Of a DNA stretch of 64,000 nt, positions 33,601 through 45,849 are shown one piece after another (position 1 is the first letter of the stretch; each line of letters begins with the position of its first letter). The stretch covers positions 18,897,992 to 18,961,991 of the forward strand of contig OX104120.1 in the NCBI GenBank assembly GCA_944474755.1, in the 5' to 3' direction. Below the pieces are notes generated by a model, which was not told the origin of the DNA, ran no database searches, and was given only the letters and a program-made list of their open reading frames with translations. The position numbers and the translations under genes were made by a program. The stretch comes from Limnoperna fortunei (taxonomy: Eukaryota; Mollusca; Bivalvia; Mytilida; Modiolidae).

Positions 33601-34840
33601 GTCTGAAGTCGTCACTTAGAAACTTTTACGGTAGTCATAATATTTTAGCCATCTTCTTCAATTTCACGTTCTGCAGTATATATGATGTTTTTTCATCAAA
33701 TAATTCAAAATTATGGGATTGCATTAACTCAATTCGACTTGAAATTAACAACAAAACAGAGGCAGCTGATTTTGCCTCGTACCTGTATGCTCGACTTCAC
33801 CCTTTCCAAAGCTACAGAATTTATCAAATTAAGAAACCTCAACTGACACATTCTTGAACTTTATGGAAAATGAACTGAGAAGATATATGGAAAATTTGAC
33901 TTTTTGTTTTTGATATACAGACTTTTTCACGACAAGTATCAGGTGAGCCGGCAGGGCGAACCTTATAGGTTAAGTCGTGGTCAAGTCAGTAGCAAAACAA
34001 AATGACATGTATTCCATGTGTTGATACTTTACCTAATGACCTGATACATTTGATGACAAAAGTTAGTACATTGTTTCTGACTATCTATAATTTACTACTG
34101 ATCTGATAAATCCCATGATAAATGCCAGTAATTTATTACTAACTTAATCAGGAGTACACATCAAAAAGAATAGGTACAAATTACTGATAAAACCAAATAT
34201 CTGTCCAGCAGAGGCACTTTCCACATGATCATAAATCTGTGTGTATATGATCTGCTAACCCTAATGCATACTTGTTTCTGTTTATTTTAATGATCTACAT
34301 TTCTTTATCGATTCTTGCTATAACCTGCTTTTTCATTCTAGAAAACAGTGTCCAGAATTGTTCTGTATGCTACATATTTCATATGAAACGAATGGTCTTT
34401 CATACTTTGTGTTTTTCGTCGGGCTCTGAAAAAAATTACACTTTGTCTACCTTATTTAATCTTTCAGAGAACGTATACGTTGTAGAAATTTAGGTGAAAA
34501 CCGTATTGTATTTGAAGATTAACTTGTATCAGTTGGTGATTCGATTGCTGGAGATTGCGTTTTTTTGCAACGCGTAATGGAGGAGACAGTAAATGGATAA
34601 AATCACCTTGATGCTGACAAATTTTTAAATACATTATGAAATCTCAATTTTAATCTTGCAGTGATAACCAACTAAATGAACTAACTAAAAGGGGATTTTT
34701 TTTTATTAATTTGAAATAATTTCTGCGCTTGCATTAACTAACAGACGACATCTATTGGGAATTTATTGTTTGTTTTTCTGAATGGCGTTTAACACCAATT
34801 TAGCAATTTTGTTAGCTATATCACGTCGTCCAGTTTTTAT
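30650..34840. other. Non-coding stretch with little recognised
   Basis: A 98-codon minus-strand frame (31340-31044) has a hydrophobic segment (AAVVALFLLLVLKFAGY) but no family I recognise. An 11-bp hairpin lies at 31564-31597. A 40-bp stretch at about 32709-32750 (CTCTACGACAAACGTGATGA) matches the LYDKRDD part of the Penelope-like RT and is a likely relic. Otherwise nothing was seen. Confidence 0.4.
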
Positions 34841-34844
34841 TTTG

Positions 34845-34955
34845 GGGAGGAAGAGTTCCAGCCCGGAAAAAACCCGGACCTTCGGTAGGAAAGCTGGCAA
34901 TCCTTGTCAATTAAGATTGTAGTCGAGCGCACCCTGCCCGTAGTGAGATGCATTG
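34845..34955 (-). mobile_element. SINE fragment
   Basis: GGCAATCCTTGTCAATTAAG and CACCCTGCCCGTAGTGAGA match the body of the SINE at 24.8-25.0 kb in the same orientation. Both ends are missing. Confidence 0.5.
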
Positions 34956-35334
34956 AAATTATTCACATTGTCCAATTAGAACTCATGTTATATCAAGAAA
35001 TGCATTTGAATTATTAATGTATGCTGCATATGTAGAATTACAAGATTTCCGATTTCATAATTTTGTTGTAATTGCTTTTTTATCTAAATATGTATGTTTT
35101 ATATTCTTGTTTGTTTTTTTTATATTTTATGTGAACATTATACAATTATTATACAAGTTTACGTTGTTTCCTGATCACTAAGTCTCCTACCGAATAAATA
35201 TAGATGTCAGTTCTGTTAAGCATCTAATATGGCCTTCACAGAAAAACTCATGGGAAAACTGTCAAATTGGCTTATGGTAGCTGAAGAACAAATCATTAAT
35301 CGTTCATGTTATATTTTCATACTCCAGTTTCCAG

Positions 35335-35615
35335 TTTTCATTTGGGAGGAAGCTGAAGTAACCACTGAAAACCTAACCAAATGCAATCCTTGCCACTTGT
35401 GAGTCCAGCACACCATGCTTTGAAGTCAAGACGGAAAAAGAAACTCAGTGTTTACAGATTTGGTGATCAACATCTACTGATCAACCACACGGTCACCGAA
35501 GACCCTGGTTTATGTGCAGCCGTGGTCATGGAATACAACAAGAATACAGTTAGGATCGAAGTCAAGCAAACCTTGCCTGCAGTGAGACTCAAAATTGCAA
35601 CATCATTAAGGGCCT
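35335..35615 (-). mobile_element. SINE fragment, rearranged
   Basis: TGCAATCCTTGCCACTTGTGAGTC and CTTGCCTGCAGTGAGACTC match the SINE body, with intervening sequence containing a second A/B-like part (GATCAACATCTACTGATCAACC). A 78-codon plus-strand frame here is a by-product. Confidence 0.45.
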
Positions 35616-35660
35616 AAGGGAAGATAGTTTTGTACTAACTCTGTTACCTTCTTTGAATAA

Positions 35661-35663
35661 AGG

Positions 35664-35707
<44 letters not shown>

Positions 35708-35775
35708 TGTTATTATTATTATACTTTACTACCAACTACTACAATATTATACTTTACTACCAACTACTACAATAA
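35661..35775. repeat. (AAT)n/(ATT)n microsatellite and a 28-bp duplication
   Basis: About 40 bp of TAA repeats run into ATT repeats (a perfect foldback). ATACTTTACTACCAACTAC then occurs twice in tandem, 28 bp apart. Confidence 0.9.
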
Positions 35776-36940
35776 ATGAGATGTTTGGAGCAAAATCTTC
35801 TTTTTCGCGCTCAACACTGCACTTGGGTAAAATAATTGTCTGCTATATGTTCGACGTGTCAAAGCGTGCCAAATTTGAAAGGGAAATAACTAGTTATCTG
35901 TTTGCCATTCAAAAAGCGATCCAAATTTAAAAGGGTAGCTCAGTTATCATCAAAATATTCACATGTTCTTGTTTGTGTTTAGTTCAGTATAATAATACAG
36001 TTATGGCCCTTAATCGACTTTATGTAATATCCAAATCTCGAAAGAGTAAGTAGGTCAGCTTAAAAGTGGTATGCAGCTAAGTAATATATTTAAACTAGTT
36101 TAAGAAGGAATTCGTTTGTGAGACGATTTACCCTCAATACCAATGACTCTGTTGCCGAACTTCTGGTTCTGGTTAATGGTCTGTCCAAGGTAACCATAGT
36201 ATAAATATATTTGATTAAATTTTCATCAGATACAAAAATGTCAGAAGTACAGACAGTCTGAATTTTTTTCAGCTTTATTTTGTAGCCTGATTTTTATCAG
36301 AGGAGTACCCAGTTAAAAGAACAAAACCTGCCAAAACCTTGTTGGAGTCAAATACCCTCTCAATCACCATTGAAAAATATGCAGAGTATCAACTAAGATG
36401 ATTCCATGCTTTTAACTGAGTAGTGTAGCTAAAGTACATGTACCTACAGGTACTTATTGAGTTAATAATCAAATAAAAACTAACAATGAAGATCCTACAG
36501 CAACTATGACATCATTTCCTGACTTCACAGAAAGATCACGAACCAGTGTTGACATCTAATTAACTTCATGTTGTTTCTTTGGATTCATTCCTTTTTTTAA
36601 ATCTTAGTCACGGTGAAGATCTGGTTTATGCATGTTTTTTCTGTGATTTCGACCAAAGGAAAATGAGATTGCTGTCAGTAAAAAGTCTCTGAAACTCTGT
36701 GGCCATGAATCCTATCTTCAAATTTTAATTTACGTGACCGATACAATTTAGTCTTCTAAGCCAACTAAATAGTTTCTGGTGATTTTCAATGACTCATTTC
36801 TTTGTTTCAAAGAAGCAACTGTATATAAGGTTCTGTTAATACTGATGTATAATATTCAACCAATAAAATGTGAACTAATGTAACGTTAAAATAATCTATG
36901 TAAGTGTTCTATCGTATTATCGTCAACAAATAACAATGAG
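35776..36940. other. Non-coding stretch, nothing recognised
   Basis: No frame, repeat or RNA gene was recognised. Confidence 0.3.
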
Positions 36941-36943
36941 TTA

Positions 36944-37659
36944 CAGTCGAACTTCAGTAGCTCGAACTCTGATCGCTCGAACACCCGGGATTTCTCGAAC
37001 ACCTATCAAAGTACGGAACGTTCCCCCTATATAATCATTGTTAAAATTGCTTCGATTTCTCGAACACCGATTTATCGAAAACGCGAACTAAATCAGCAGT
37101 CCCAATACTAAAAATCCATTGAAAAAACCACGAATAACTCGAACTAAAATTATTGACAGCTTGCATGACTAATTGGTCGTACAAGGTGTAAATATCGAAG
37201 CCATACCTGTAAAATGCCAAGCTTGATTTTTAATGATATAATCCCTAATAATTAACCTAAATTCATCAATTTGTATTTATGTACGCCTTAATAGGCAAAT
37301 TTTAATTAATTAAAATATGCACCAATAAATTGCTATCAAATCCGAATCGAGGTCACTGACACAATTACATAATGCAATAATACTTATCAATCCTTGTGCA
37401 CAAAATTAAACAAGAAATATAACAGTAAACATTTTTTATTTTAATTCAAAAAAATACGTACTTAAAAATAAGATTTATATATGAAATGCAATGAAGAAAC
37501 ACAATTTTATTAATCCAATGTGACACAGGAAATTAACTGAAATATATAAACCGATATCGATTCCGGTTCGCACATGAATCATTTCCGGACATCACAAGCC
37601 CCGGTTTCTCGAACTATTTTTGTCGGTATCCTCGAGTTCGAGCCATCGAAGTTCGACTG
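36944..37659. mobile_element. pogo/Tigger-like miniature DNA transposon
   Basis: 716 bp. The left end CAGTCGAACTTCAGTAGCTC and the reverse-complemented right end CAGTCGAACTTCGATGGCTC form ~26-bp inverted termini, followed by further TCGAAC motifs on both sides. The element is bounded by TA on both sides (36942-36943 and 37660-37661), as for Tc1/mariner/pogo insertion. There is no transposase frame, so it is non-autonomous. The CAGTCGAAC-type terminus is typical of pogo/Tigger-like elements. Confidence 0.8.
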
Positions 37660-37799
37660 TAGTAATATTCATCCAGTTTATTATTTTTTCAAACCATACT
37701 TGCACCGACTTTTTCACACGTCAAGTAATTTTATACAATAGTTGCAACACAGTTTAGACTGAAATGTTTCGGTCTTCTGCTTCAAGTAGAAACTCAGTT

Positions 37800-40230
37800 T
37801 GACATGATAATACACATCACATAAAGTCATATTCTGACATGTTTCCCCAAAAGGCACTCAATCGGATTTAAGTCAATAGTCCTGGACCAAAAGACTTCAC
37901 GAATGCCATCTGTATAATCGCACGAAAGGACGGCATGAAAACAGGGATCAGAAAGAAGTATCCCGCATCTATCACAAAGTTTATGTGAGTGAGTTGCACT
38001 TCGAATTAGACAACAGATCATATAATGAGCTTGCCTACGAAGACTAGGACTATGTATAGCTATTTTCCAGGATGCGTGTCGTTTGCATGATAAAGCTCAC
38101 AATTGGAAACCAAACCAAGGGCGATACACACATGTCACTTCTTGTTAGTTCTTGAATAACCTTAGAAATGTATTGTTGAGATCTTTCAGGAATCAGACAT
38201 TCAGCTGTCTACCCATAGTTTACACCCGTATTATGCCTTAGAGAAAACAATCTGTTTTATTATTTTATCACAGAAAAATAGGTTAAGGGTCGCATGATGA
38301 ACGCCTTGGTTGATTGTTGACATAGTCAATGCTCTTAACGACTGACAAGCTTTTAAAATTCTTGTCTTTCACATTGAACAAGGTTAATTTCCGTATCGTT
38401 CAATACGACAAGTATAGTCTTGCAATGTTTTTCAAACTGAAGCAATTTGCTTTTTGATGGAGAGAATGAAAATCCCCATTTAAAACTATAGTTCTCACAA
38501 ATTGTAACTAGAGATTGTGATGATATACATGTTGTAGTGATCTAGTCTATGTCATCAGCCTGTACAGGTGAGCTAGCTTTCACATCGTGGAAACAAGCAC
38601 CAGCATCTGATTGTTCCAGTTCATCAATTAAGTGGTTTATAAATATGAGGTATACATGTAGCTTTGCAACCCCAAGGACAACGCAAGAGGGGTAGGCCAA
38701 AAACACCTGGCGAAGGGTAACAATATCGAACTGAAGAAGATTGGAATGACCTGGAATGAGGTAAAGACAAAGGCGAAGGACAGAGCAGGTTGGAAGGGAG
38801 CTGTAGTTGTATGTCCACCCACGGAGGAAATGGAATAAAGAAGAAAGATAACTTGGTACATAATGCGCTCCATTTTCGTATACCGCGTTTAAGTTAGAAC
38901 CAATGGAGGATGAAACATTTGATAGGACCGATCCTAGTAAAGCGGAATAAAGTTTTTCAATCACCTTAGTTACACTTAGGAGGAGAGAAGTGCCTCTGCA
39001 CGAGTTTGTATTAGTTTTTGATTTGTTGTCACCTTTGAAGAGTATAATAATTATCATTCAGAGTGTACGATCTTTTCAAAATAAGGTTTCACTAGAAGAT
39101 TACCACCGTTCATAAGCAAAGCCATCATGCCCACATGCTTTATTGCGTATAAGGTACTGCAAATTTTACGAACATCGTCTAATGAGTCAGGTAATCTCTG
39201 TCAACCTGTTAGAAGATGATTTTAACACGGTTGTTATCTTTATGAATTGTTGATAAAAACACTTCGCAAAAATGTTCATATCATATTTTGCTGATTTCCG
39301 TAGGATCTGAATATATTTTTCCGTTTTTTAAGTGACGAGCATACATGAGATTTCCTTTTCCGACTTTTAATTATTGGTATCTGGTCAATGTCCGATTCTA
39401 GTGTTGTTGAAATAGCGTTCTCAAAATTATCATACGCTTTAAGTAGCAAAAATCTTATAGTAAGTACGATTGCGCGAGTTACAGTTACAGCTTGATTTCC
39501 AAATAGATCGAGCAGTTCGCATTTCAGCTCGTAAAACTGTTTTTTCATCATTACAATAAGGTTTAGAATGTTTTCTATATTTCACATCAAGTAAGGTTTC
39601 CTTTTCAGCCCTTTTGATCGCAAACACTATCTTGTCATAATACCCTTCGATATCGCAAGTTTCAGACCTTTGATTCGGGAATTTGAGAGTCCACTTTCTG
39701 TTGTACAATGCAAATGCGTAATCATAAACTAGTCTTTGATCTATTGCCCGATCCCATCCGATTTTTGGATCCTGGGTGGTGCATGGTGGCTTAACGACAA
39801 AGCAACTGACTAATATTGTACAAAAATAGGAAGCTGATCAGGGACACTAAACGCTAGATCATCACATACATATGCATTCGAGATATTGACACAATTGTCA
39901 GAGTTAGTAATGATATGGTTAATTTCTGTTGCAGGCCCACCTTCGTGCGATTGTAAAGTACATAGTTGTCCTTTATACATATGCTCCATATTAATCGACA
40001 GAGAATTTAGGTCTTTCAAAAGATTTAGACTAATTCACTCCTACGATCAGGAACAGTCATAACGTGGACCTTTTATCTTAGTATTAAAGTCGCCTAAGAC
40101 AAAGATTGTTCCAACATTTTTGTAAGTCGAGCAAAGTTCGAAAAGGGAGTCTACCTGCTTCTGAAAGAATTGATACGAGTTATTTCTGGTAAGTACACGG
40201 AAAATACAATAATCGGATTTTTAAACAGAT
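37800..40230 (-). pseudogene. LINE relic: endonuclease, RT fragment, C-terminal Cys/His domain
   Basis: Minus strand, 5' to 3'. At about 40210-40060 a broken frame gives FVLGDFNTKI, the GDFN motif of an APE-type endonuclease. At 40019-39810 comes the endonuclease end (HIITNSDNCVN, DDLAFSVPDQLPIF). At 39708-39276 is a linker (DIEGYYDKIVFAIKRAEKETL). At 39057-38542 is an RT piece (GTSLLLSVTKVIEKLYSALL, and at its end PVQADD). At 38021-37827 is a C-terminal CDRCG...HAVLSCDYTDGIREVFW region with Cys-x2-Cys and His/Cys spacing. Most of the RT palm is missing or scrambled, and frames change repeatedly, so nothing is functional. The clade is uncertain. Several short overlapping frames around 38.6-38.9 kb are shadows of this relic. 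Confidence 0.65.
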
Positions 40231-40234
40231 TGTA

Positions 40235-41990
40235 GTAAAGCGTTTAATATAATACATACAAGAAATGTTTCACACCAATACACGAAAAACAATTATCTCG
40301 AGATTTTTTTACGTTCACAGTGCTCAATAACATAAAAGAAATAAAAACGACACACATTTACCACAAAGCGATATTTGAAATAAAAAATATCATATGTACA
40401 TTATCCAAATAAATAGATAAAACTAAACAAAATACACACATTTACCCATAATAATACTTAAAATTTTACATTTTAAAAAACTGATTCAACCCGTTTTTTC
40501 TTCGTAAGTATAAACAGTTCCGTATAAGCCATAAACATTTCAGATTCATACATGCATGCCGTCTCACTACATGAGATCAAATTAGTAAACGTAAAAATGT
40601 CTGGATATATTTTTCTACAGATTAACAACCCCATACGAAAATCACCTAATTTATGTCAGGAAAGTTTTTTTTAACATCTACCAATAGCGTCTAGAAATCA
40701 GGATGCCTTCTCGCAAAAATAAAAAAACTTAACGCAAACTGCATTTACGCAATCTACATTAATATAATACCGTTGAATTGCAATTTGTTAGAAAAAGATT
40801 GTGCGTTTGTGTAAAATGGTGTTAAAATGTAGGAGTTGATCACACAAAATAGGTACCGTCTTTTGCAAATGTTCGGACAAATTCTTAAATCTGGAAAATT
40901 AGGGAAAAAATCCCGGAAATCTTACATAATATCATGCGCACAACTTCAATACTTGTGCAATCTGTCTGTGAAGTTTTAGAGATTTGAGTTGAAAATTGTA
41001 GGAGGAGCTGATTACACAAAAGGGATAGCCTATATCCCGGCATGCCTTCTCCATACTATAACCCCTTATTGCACTTCGTGCGGCCTATAATAAAGGCATT
41101 GGCTCTCTGTCCCCTTATCTGGTCGCTAAATTATTTATTATATGCTGAAATCGGTGTTTTTGTAGATTGTTGTTTTTCCTTCGAATGTTACTAATATGAA
41201 CAACATATAAATATTTTGTCAAATGCAAGACCAGTTGGTTATTTGATACGTAGAATCTAAACATTAAACTGCATTTTGATCCTAGTAATGAGACTGCTTT
41301 TAAATGATTCTGTTATGTACATCAATAATCAGCTTTTAACCATTAAATTTAAAACAATACAAGTTACGTTGTAAAACATCGCTTTTTATTTAATTGTATG
41401 CATATTTACATCCTATGTTTTCTCCAATTTGAAATGTTTAATATTACATGTAAATTAAAAATTTTCACGTAATTGTACAAGATCTGAATATTATCGACAT
41501 TAAGAGAAAATTTCAGTTCTAACATTTTTGGGCGCTTTACCATAGAAATAGCGCAATAAGTCATACCGAAAACGTATTAAGCCATTACCGTCTTTATTTG
41601 CGTATAGCTATGTTTAAATAATCTTATAAATGTAGACAACTAAGTTAAATTAGATTTTAAATTTATTCTTCATTAACTCTATTTCCACTAAGCAAGGGAA
41701 GTTGAAAATATTATCTGCAAGCTTTGTTATGTCCCTTGATTGTATTTAAATAACTAAACGATGTCATTTGGTGGAGAAGAATCTTCAAACAATGTCTTCT
41801 TGTTAATCTGAAATTTAAGTACAAGTATTAAAATGTTTTGCAACAATCTCCAGAATGGCATTGATTTATAATTACAACACGCAATGATAGGATCTGTCTT
41901 GAACGGTCTTTTACATGAACCTTTACTACAGCAATTTAAATAGTACAAAACTGTACTTGAAATCAAAAATACAACAGTCCAGGCAATAAA
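40235..41990. other. Non-coding stretch, nothing recognised
   Basis: AT-rich; a 70-codon minus-strand frame at 41754-41966 has no recognisable features. Confidence 0.3.
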
Positions 41991-41996
41991 TTTTGT

Positions 41997-42038
41997 TACG
42001 CCTGACGCGCGTTTCGTCTATTCGTCTATACTCATCAG
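41997..42038 (-). ncRNA. Hammerhead ribozyme-like core, variant copy
   Basis: The minus strand reads CTGATGA, stem II GTATAGACGAATAGAC (longer loop than usual), GAAA, CGC-GCGTCAG-GCG, TA. Core bases are intact, and the first stem I pair (T before CTGATGA, A after the cleavage point) is possible. Flanking sequence is less like the other copies, so it may belong to a different subfamily. Confidence 0.55.
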
Positions 42039-42544
42039 AAGGGCTCTATCCAAACGTTTGAAAATGCCTAACACTATATAAATAGGAAGAACATATAACA
42101 ATTAAACCAAAATATGCCGAACTGGAAACCAAATTATGACTAAGATCAACTTAAACCTTGGGTTTAAAACTAGAATTAGTGAATTTTACCTGAAGATCCT
42201 TGAACGAACATTAAGATAGAAATAACGAAAAAAATTCGTTTCTTTAGTAATTGGTTGAATAGTATGTGAATTAATGTCATTTGGAAAGGTTAAAATAATG
42301 GGCTTTGCGTGTATCACATTACATTTATTTTCATTTTAAATTCAAACGAATAAATCTAAGGGACACTTGCTCCTCATAACGAAAAGATGAAAAGGGTTAC
42401 TTTTAGTCTCATATTTTGAGAATGATCTTCTTAAAAATCTGTAATGATCATCTTAAATTTTTCGTAATAATTCCTTTCCCCATAAGTTGAACAAACTACA
42501 AAATCTTAATCATGGATTTTGAATATTTTTGTATTTGAGAGCCC

Positions 42545-42583
42545 CTGATGAGTCTTGATTAGAAGAAACGAGCGTCATGCGTA
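42545..42583 (+). ncRNA. Hammerhead-like core D
   Basis: CTGATGA, GTC-TTGATTA-GAA, GAAA, CGA-loop-GCG, TA. The catalytic core bases are kept. Stem II loses one pair (GAC changed to GAA) and stem III loses one (CGC changed to CGA), so cleavage would be weak. Confidence 0.55.
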
Positions 42584-42890
42584 GTACATTTTATAACCTT
42601 AGTATCTTTGATATCATTTTATTTGCAACTACTGGGTCGATGACTCTGCTGATGGAGTGTTAGTCCCCGAGGATATCAACAGCCCAGTAGTCACATTTTG
42701 ATGCTGGCAAGAATATAACTGATTCTTGCAGTGACATTTTTTACATTTACTGCCCTGCATTTTCGAAATTTCTATTCGCAAGGTATATATGCCCTTAATC
42801 AAATTTGGTCCAACGTTTTAGAATTTTTATGATAAAAGCTATACAACATCTTAGTTTTTTTAATTTTAAATGTTTTTGAGTTTGTGCCCA

Positions 42891-42917
42891 CTGATAAAAC
42901 GAAACGCTTGTCTGCGT
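42891..42917 (+). ncRNA. Hammerhead-like core E, degraded
   Basis: CTGATAA then AAC, GAAACGC and TTGTCTGCG. Stem II is deleted and the G of CTGATGA is mutated. It is recognised by position, 346 bp after core D, and by the shared 3' flank. Confidence 0.45.
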
Positions 42918-42960
42918 GGGGAATTTTATAAACTTGGCATCTTTGATGACATGTTATTCT

Positions 42961-43367
42961 ATAAAAATATGTTCATAGTTGCACGGCACATCTTGAAATT
43001 CTCCGAACCAATTAAGACAAGTTAAGAACAGGAAAACAAACTTTATTACAGACAGATATTGATAAATCTAACTTTGCTGTCAATTGCAAATACAATATGG
43101 TGTATTTACTTGTATAAATAAATAATATATTCTTGGTAGTATGATGGCTGCCAAACTGTTCACAGGTTAAAATTTGGCTCCCAGTTTTTGTAGAAATTTA
43201 TAGCTTTACTGAAATGCTTTAGAGATGAAACTTATATAGGCAGTTTGGACAATTATGTATGGATCAAGATGATATAACTTTAATGTGATTTACAATAGGG
43301 TTTTTGTAATTTGATAATAATAATTTTCAACATCTACAAGTGAAGAACTAGTAATTACAGTGACAAA
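42961..43367 (+). other. Unassigned sequence upstream of the L1/Tx1-like LINE
   Basis: Probably includes the 5' UTR of the LINE that follows, but its left edge cannot be placed. Confidence 0.3.
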
Positions 43368-43868
43368 ATGCTTGAAGGACAAACAACAAAGAATGCAAGT
43401 GTTAAATCTACCAACAAGGAGAATGTGAACTCTGTTCAAACATTACTAGCTGCAAAAGTTGACAAGCAAAAGGACGACGGAAAACCTAAGCCTTCAAAAA
43501 GAACTCACTCTGAAGTTTCTAATATATCTAACAATAGTAATAGTTTTGACTTAACTGAAATAATCAACATTCAGAAAGATATTGATGAAATCAAGACAAA
43601 CCTAGAAAGCATTACAATGAAAATAGATCTTGAGAATTTAACAAAAAACCTAATTAAAACAAGTGATCTTGAACAACTAGTTACAGGTGTTGTAGAAAAA
43701 CTAGCAAGAGGATTTGAACTGTCATTAGAAACAAAAAATGAAGAGAAAGTCAAGGAAGTCAAAAATGAAATGCAGGAAGAATGTGATGCCCTCTCCATTG
43801 AAAACGAGGATTTAAAGAAGAAAGTAGATGAGCTGCAGAAAACAGCAGTACAGACAAAGAAAGGCTAG
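43368..43868 (+). pseudogene. LINE ORF1, coiled-coil part
   Basis: 166 codons from an ATG at 43368. The first ~60 residues are polar, with a basic KPKPSKRTHSE segment. Residues ~65-165 have heptad-like Leu/Ile spacing with charged residues (NIQKDIDEIKTNLESI, IENEDLKKKVDELQK), as in the trimerising coiled coil of L1-type ORF1 proteins. A stop at 43866-43868 separates it from the RNA-binding part. Translation of the next frame gives EQYSRKHNLKVLNFPKRDRH and VVDIHRITSRR, the expected ORF1 RRM-like region. ORF1 is therefore broken here. Confidence 0.7.
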
Positions 43869-43879
43869 AATTTTAATAT

Positions 43880-44130
43880 GTGGCTGACAAAGCAAGCAGT
43901 GATGATCATAACGAACAATATTCTAGGAAACACAATTTAAAAGTCTTAAATTTCCCAAAAAGAGATCGACATAATTTGAGATCAGACTTTATATCCTTAG
44001 TGCATAAGGATCTTAATGTCCAGCTAGAAGACAGAGATGTAGTTGATATCCATCGCATAACATCAAGGAGGGAAGGAGTGCAACCAGTAATAGTGAAATT
44101 ATCTAACACAGAGATGAAAAGAGTTTAATG
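43880..44130 (+). pseudogene. LINE ORF1, RNA-binding part (shifted frame)
   Basis: About 80 codons starting without an ATG. NEQYSRKHNLKVLNFP begins the RRM-like fold of L1-type ORF1 proteins, and DVVDIHRI...QPVIVKLSNTEMKR fits its second half. It ends at a stop soon after. Frame differs from the coiled-coil piece, so a frameshift plus stop lies near 43866-43880. Confidence 0.65.
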
Positions 44131-44899
44131 AACAGTATTGAATTTTTGGACAATATCACTGTTAAGAACATGGAACTTATGAACAAACTAAAACACTCTT
44201 ACAACTTAGAATATGTGTGGTATTACAAACTGTGCAGTATATGACCGAATGGGCTGCAACTTAAATTTGACTTGTATGACAACATAGTTAACAGAATAAA
44301 ATACAGGAAGTGAGTTTCATGGATATTCCCACTTGTACGGTATGTTAATAATAATTTTTTTGTATTACTTACTATATTGTTCATCACATACAAAATTATT
44401 TACAAAACAAATATTTTTGTTAGAACTGTCCATCTCTGGGAAAAAACATAACTGTAGCTACAGCTGTATCAATATTATAACTTTGTTGGTGCCATCCTAC
44501 CCATGTGTTCATTAAAAAAATAGTTAAATTTCTACAATAACTAAACTGACCATTTAGTTCATTTAGTTACAGTTATAGTAATTTTACAAAGATGAAAAGA
44601 TGAAGTTTTACAATAGCCATTTTGAAATTCCAAAATTCTTTTTTATCACATACTTTCTAACCCTGTATTCAGTACCAGAAGTATTAAGGAAAAGATGTAG
44701 TGACATTTTACTAATGTTGTTTATCTAATGTTTACTTATTACTTATCTTGTGTTATATTTGTTTATCACATGATTTATATTGAGATACTTGCTAGTATGA
44801 AGTTTATGCAATGGTGTATGTCATGTGGTTAAAGTCTGCAATTTGTCCTGTGTTTTTGTTTTGTTTTTCATTAGGCCTAATGTTATATATACTTAAACT

Positions 44900-45545
44900 A
44901 TGGCAACATTGAAAATTATGTCTGTTAACTATCAAGGTCTTAGAGATTTTGGTAAAAGAAAAGATGTATTTAATGTACTTAAGTCCAAAAATTGTGATAT
45001 ATATTGTCTTCCAGATACACATTTTACATGTGAAATAGAAAACCCTGTCAGGTCAGTGTGAGGTTTGAATGCTTTTTCTCCTCTTTTCAGTCCAATTCCA
45101 TGGGCACTGCAATATTATTGAACAACAATTTTGAATGTAAAGTTTAAAAAAAAGATATAATTGGAAACTGCATTATTTAAGACATGGTTGTAGAAAATGT
45201 TAAAATTACACATGTATCTTTAAAGGGGGGCGAATAAGGATGAACCAAAATTCTATGAACAAATAATGTCTGTTATTGATGATTTTGCCAATGAGACCTA
45301 TATAATCTGTGGTGATTTTAATCTTGTCTTAAACCGTTATGTTGATTATTATTATTATTACGTAAACATTAACAATTTAAATGTAGGAAAAACCGTCTTA
45401 GAAATAATAAAAGAAAGATTACTGATTGACCCATTTAGGGAGCTCTACCCAGATGTACAAAGGTATCCCTGCAGAAAGCGAAGTCCCTTTAAGCAGGCAA
45501 GATTATACTTCTTTCTTTTTACAGAAAACATCAATTATCAATTAT
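44900..45545 (+). pseudogene. LINE ORF2, endonuclease domain
   Basis: An ATG at 44900 opens ORF2: MATLKIMSVNYQGLRDFGKR, followed by CDIYCLPDTHF (the family usually has an acidic residue near this DTH/ETH motif), then a stop at 45059. The domain resumes in another frame at about 45266 with YIICGDFNLVLN (GDFN motif), LLIDPFRELYP and SPFKQARLYFFLF. It belongs to the APE-type nuclease family that nicks target DNA. At least two frame changes make it non-functional. Confidence 0.7.
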
Positions 45546-45849
45546 GAAACTGTCTTATAGAACCTAGTTACAGATTAGATCAGATCATTCAATGGTAATT
45601 CTTGAGTTAAGTACCTTTTGCAGAGGCAAAGGGATATGGAAATTTAATAATTCTCTATTGTATGACCAAGACTATATCAATATAGTTAAAGATGAAATTT
45701 TATAGCTTAAGAAACAGTATTCAGCTCTTGTTTACAATTCTGATAATATTGATGAAATCAACAATACAGATCTCCATTTTAAAATAAATACTCAGTTATT
45801 TGATGGAAATAAGAGGGAAAACTATTTCTTACTCTACCTGAAAAAAAAT

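Larger units (their letters stand above)
42440..42960 (+). mobile_element. Retrozyme-like unit: 346-bp body between two hammerhead cores
   Basis: From left to right: ~80 bp matching the 3' part of the body (CTACAAAATCTTAATCATGG), core D at 42545, a 346-bp unit, core E at 42891, and a tail that repeats the first 70 bp of the unit (TTTTATAAMCTTRGYATCTTTGAT) before stopping. The body contains CTACTGGGTCGATG and CAGCCCAGTAGTC, which can pair partly with each other. The unit plus partial neighbours is what a tandem, ribozyme-bounded retroelement leaves behind. It has no coding capacity and so must depend on another element's RT. Penelope-like elements are in the same window. Confidence 0.65.

Noticed and set aside
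38624..38873. Separate small genes at 38.6-38.9 kb minus
   Set aside because: They overlap the RT fragment of the LINE relic in other frames.
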